DNA of 64,000 bases from contig JAUIMB010000008.1 in the NCBI GenBank assembly GCA_030432635.1, positions 114,422 to 178,421 on the forward strand, in the 5' to 3' direction. Below the pieces are notes generated by a model, which did not search any database, was not told the DNA's origin, and was given only the letters and a program-made list of their open reading frames with translations. The position numbers and the translations under genes were made by a program. Below, piece after piece: positions 62,628 to 64,000 of this stretch (its first letter is position 1; each line of letters opens with the position of its first letter). This DNA comes from Bacteroidia bacterium. GTDB lineage: Bacteria; Bacteroidota; Bacteroidia; Flavobacteriales; Flavobacteriaceae.

Positions 62628-63245
62628 CTACCAAATTTCTAAAGGAAAACTTCTATTAATATTCCATCGACCATCTTTATCTTTTTCAAGTAAATATAAA
62701 TTTCCGTATCCCGAAAGAGAACTCTGACTAATACCAACAGTAAAAGCAGCCTTGTCAAATGATTTGTTGAATGCAATATTTGAAAATTGAAAAAGTATGT
62801 CAAAATCTTTCCAATCTTTAGAATTATTAAGAATTAAAGTGTCGGCCAAAAAGACTTCATGTCTGCTATTTTGATTTATAGATTTGATAGGTATATTTTT
62901 TCGCTTAGCCAATGAGTGAAATTGCCGAATAATTTCATTATAACCTTTTGGAATGTTCAATTGATTAAATTTAAGAGATACATTAGGTTTAGTCAACTCG
63001 GGATAAATTGCTACTCTGAGGTTGACTTTTTTTAAAGAGTCAATTACATGTTGCGATATTTGCCAATCACTTGATGATTTATTAGAAGGTTTAGGTGGTG
63101 AAGGTAAGGGGATTGCCTTAGCTTCTATTAAAAAAACTAAAACCTCTGTTACCATATCCTCATCATGATTTGCTTGGTCAGTTTTACAATTGAAGAATAG
63201 CCCAACAATGAGAACAATAGATAAAAAATGCTTTATTCGTTGCAT
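62628..63245 (-). CDS. Hypothetical lipoprotein
   Basis: 205 residues. Signal peptide II with lipobox LFFNC (lipidated C20). A Pro/Ser-rich linker (IPLPSPPKPSNKSSS) leads into a compact domain with no family I recognise; it ends with a strand-rich section (SLSGYGNLYLLEKDKDGRWNINRSFPLEIW). The ATG overlaps the restored end of the upstream damaged gene by 13 nt, so the two were co-transcribed. No function can be inferred. Confidence 0.75.
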   Translation of the reverse strand: MQRIKHFLSIVLIVGLFFNCKTDQANHDEDMVTEVLVFLIEAKAIPLPSPPKPSNKSSSDWQISQHVIDSLKKVNLRVAIYPELTKPNVSLKFNQLNIPKGYNEIIRQFHSLAKRKNIPIKSINQNSRHEVFLADTLILNNSKDWKDFDILFQFSNIAFNKSFDKAAFTVGISQSSLSGYGNLYLLEKDKDGRWNINRSFPLEIW

Positions 63246-63885
63246 ACTTGAATGTCAATATTAGTTTGTTCCCTTAGATTCGTTAAGTAATTTTCTTCTT
63301 CTTCCGTCAATTGACCAGAATCATAACTCCAACCATGCCGACTTCGCATGGGTCCTCATCTTCTCTCACCATAGTTGAAATAACCTCGTTTTGAGGACAG
63401 TTGATCACTAAGTACATACAACAATTTTCTGCGCCTTCTTCAGGACTCCATTCATCTAACTCCCATCGTTCGCCATCACTATCAACATAGTAAATATCAC
63501 AACCACTACTGCCAGTTGAGCCAGAACTGCTGTTCGAATTATTAGTATTGGCGACATCATTATTACCCGATGAGGTGTCCTCGTCGTCACTTGAAGTGTT
63601 ATTACCACTAGTTCCTCCAAACTCAGTGTCATTTTCATAGTCGTCCCAACCTTCCCATAAACCGTCTGTGTTAGCGCAAGGATCGGTTCTTCCCGTGAAA
63701 TCGATGACTTGACCGCTTTCAACAATTAATGTACCAGTTTGAGCTCCATTATTGTCAAATGATTCTATAGTGCCAGTGAATTCAGATAAATCTAAAAGAC
63801 CTTTATCCGTAAACGGAATTTTGCCTTCAAATGTGTATTTCAAGAAATATTCGTAAATTCCATCTACAGTTTCAACAACAATCAA
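63233..63885 (-). pseudogene. Damaged gene: C-terminal part of an Asn/Ser-rich, Cys-containing exported protein
   Basis: An open frame from TTG 63885 to 63307 encodes 192 residues: a beta-rich part (EYFLKYTFEGKIPFTDKGLLDL), an Asn/Ser/Asp-rich linker and a Cys-containing tail. It has no ATG or signal peptide: in frame upstream there is an ATG-initiated MINF then TAG, after which the frame is open without a start. At the 3' end the frame stops early; a one-base insertion near 63330-63345 would continue it in the -1 frame as HGWSYDSGQLTEEEENYL and on to TAA at 63233-63235, overlapping the next gene as a normal operon junction would. Truncation plus frameshift, or sequencing errors, are the likely reasons. 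Confidence 0.55.
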
Positions 63886-63949
63886 ATTGATGATATGAAC
63901 TTTCCTGAAATAGGTTGACTAAAAATTAATCATTTAATTATAGTCACTT

Positions 63950-64000
63950 ATGAAACCACAAAAACAACACTGGCGAAAAAAAAGCTACCAAAAAGCAACT
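63950..64000 (+). CDS. Possible start of a plus-strand gene, cut by the window edge
   Basis: ATG at 63950 followed by 16 open codons to the window end, giving a strongly basic N-terminus (MKPQKQHWRKKSYQKAT). Upstream a TTG (63914-63916), 17 nt and a weak TAATTATA box resemble a promoter. Too short to identify. Confidence 0.3.
   Translation, partial: MKPQKQHWRKKSYQKAT

Overview
The window is chromosomal DNA from a low-GC member of the Bacteroidota, almost certainly a (probably marine) Flavobacteriaceae. The evidence is: gliding genes gldD and gldE; a 1,290-residue surface protein with a type IX secretion (T9SS) C-terminal domain; TonB-dependent receptors with N-terminal carboxypeptidase-like domains; the two-gene atpD-atpC ATP synthase unit; a eukaryal-type IleRS; and many promoters of the Bacteroidota form TTG-N17-TAnnTTTG with little Shine-Dalgarno signal. 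I cannot name the genus. I see no rRNA, tRNA, CRISPR array, insertion sequence or prophage.

Layout. 1-10 kb (minus strand): a small barrel protein that looks truncated, a TTG-started cupin/JmjC-like protein, bioB, a flotillin with its NfeD-like partner, then a biotin block (2-TM protein, bioF, DUF2007 protein, bioD, bioA, ketoacyl synthase). 10-12.7 kb (plus): DUF2975/HTH pair with an obvious operator, then umuC-umuD. 12.7-24 kb (minus): atpDC, a TonB receptor with a GDSL-type lipoprotein, and a GT5-only glycogen synthase-like protein, DUF4270 lipoprotein and glmS in a row. 24-39.4 kb (plus): panC, panD, a flippase-like membrane protein, two tandem esterase-fold proteins that lack the nucleophile, radA, the T9SS-exported surface protein, ileS, a DksA-like protein and lspA. 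39.4-42.2 kb (minus): a retropepsin-like protease, rimK and an M14-type deacylase, ending in a 5-formyl-THF cyclo-ligase. 42.3-56.6 kb (plus): uvrC-patatin; tyrosine/tryptophan catabolism (hmgA, hppD, kynA) with a DUF3108 protein; an M23 lipoprotein, pgi and a second TonB receptor. 56.6-60.2 kb (minus): gldD, gldE, ssb, mutY. 60.3-62.5 kb (plus): HU, a 29-residue basic protein and RNase G behind a highly folded leader. 62.6-63.9 kb (minus): a lipoprotein and a damaged gene; a plus-strand gene may begin at the right edge.

Most of this is core flavobacterial genome. No wholly new multi-gene system stands out. The points most worth checking are the structured rng leader, the operator over the DUF2975/HTH promoter, the pseudo-esterase pair, the KAS-type enzyme in a biotin locus lacking bioC/bioH, the rimK/retropepsin/M14 cluster, promoters ending 4-5 nt before start codons, and two probable gene lesions at the window edges.
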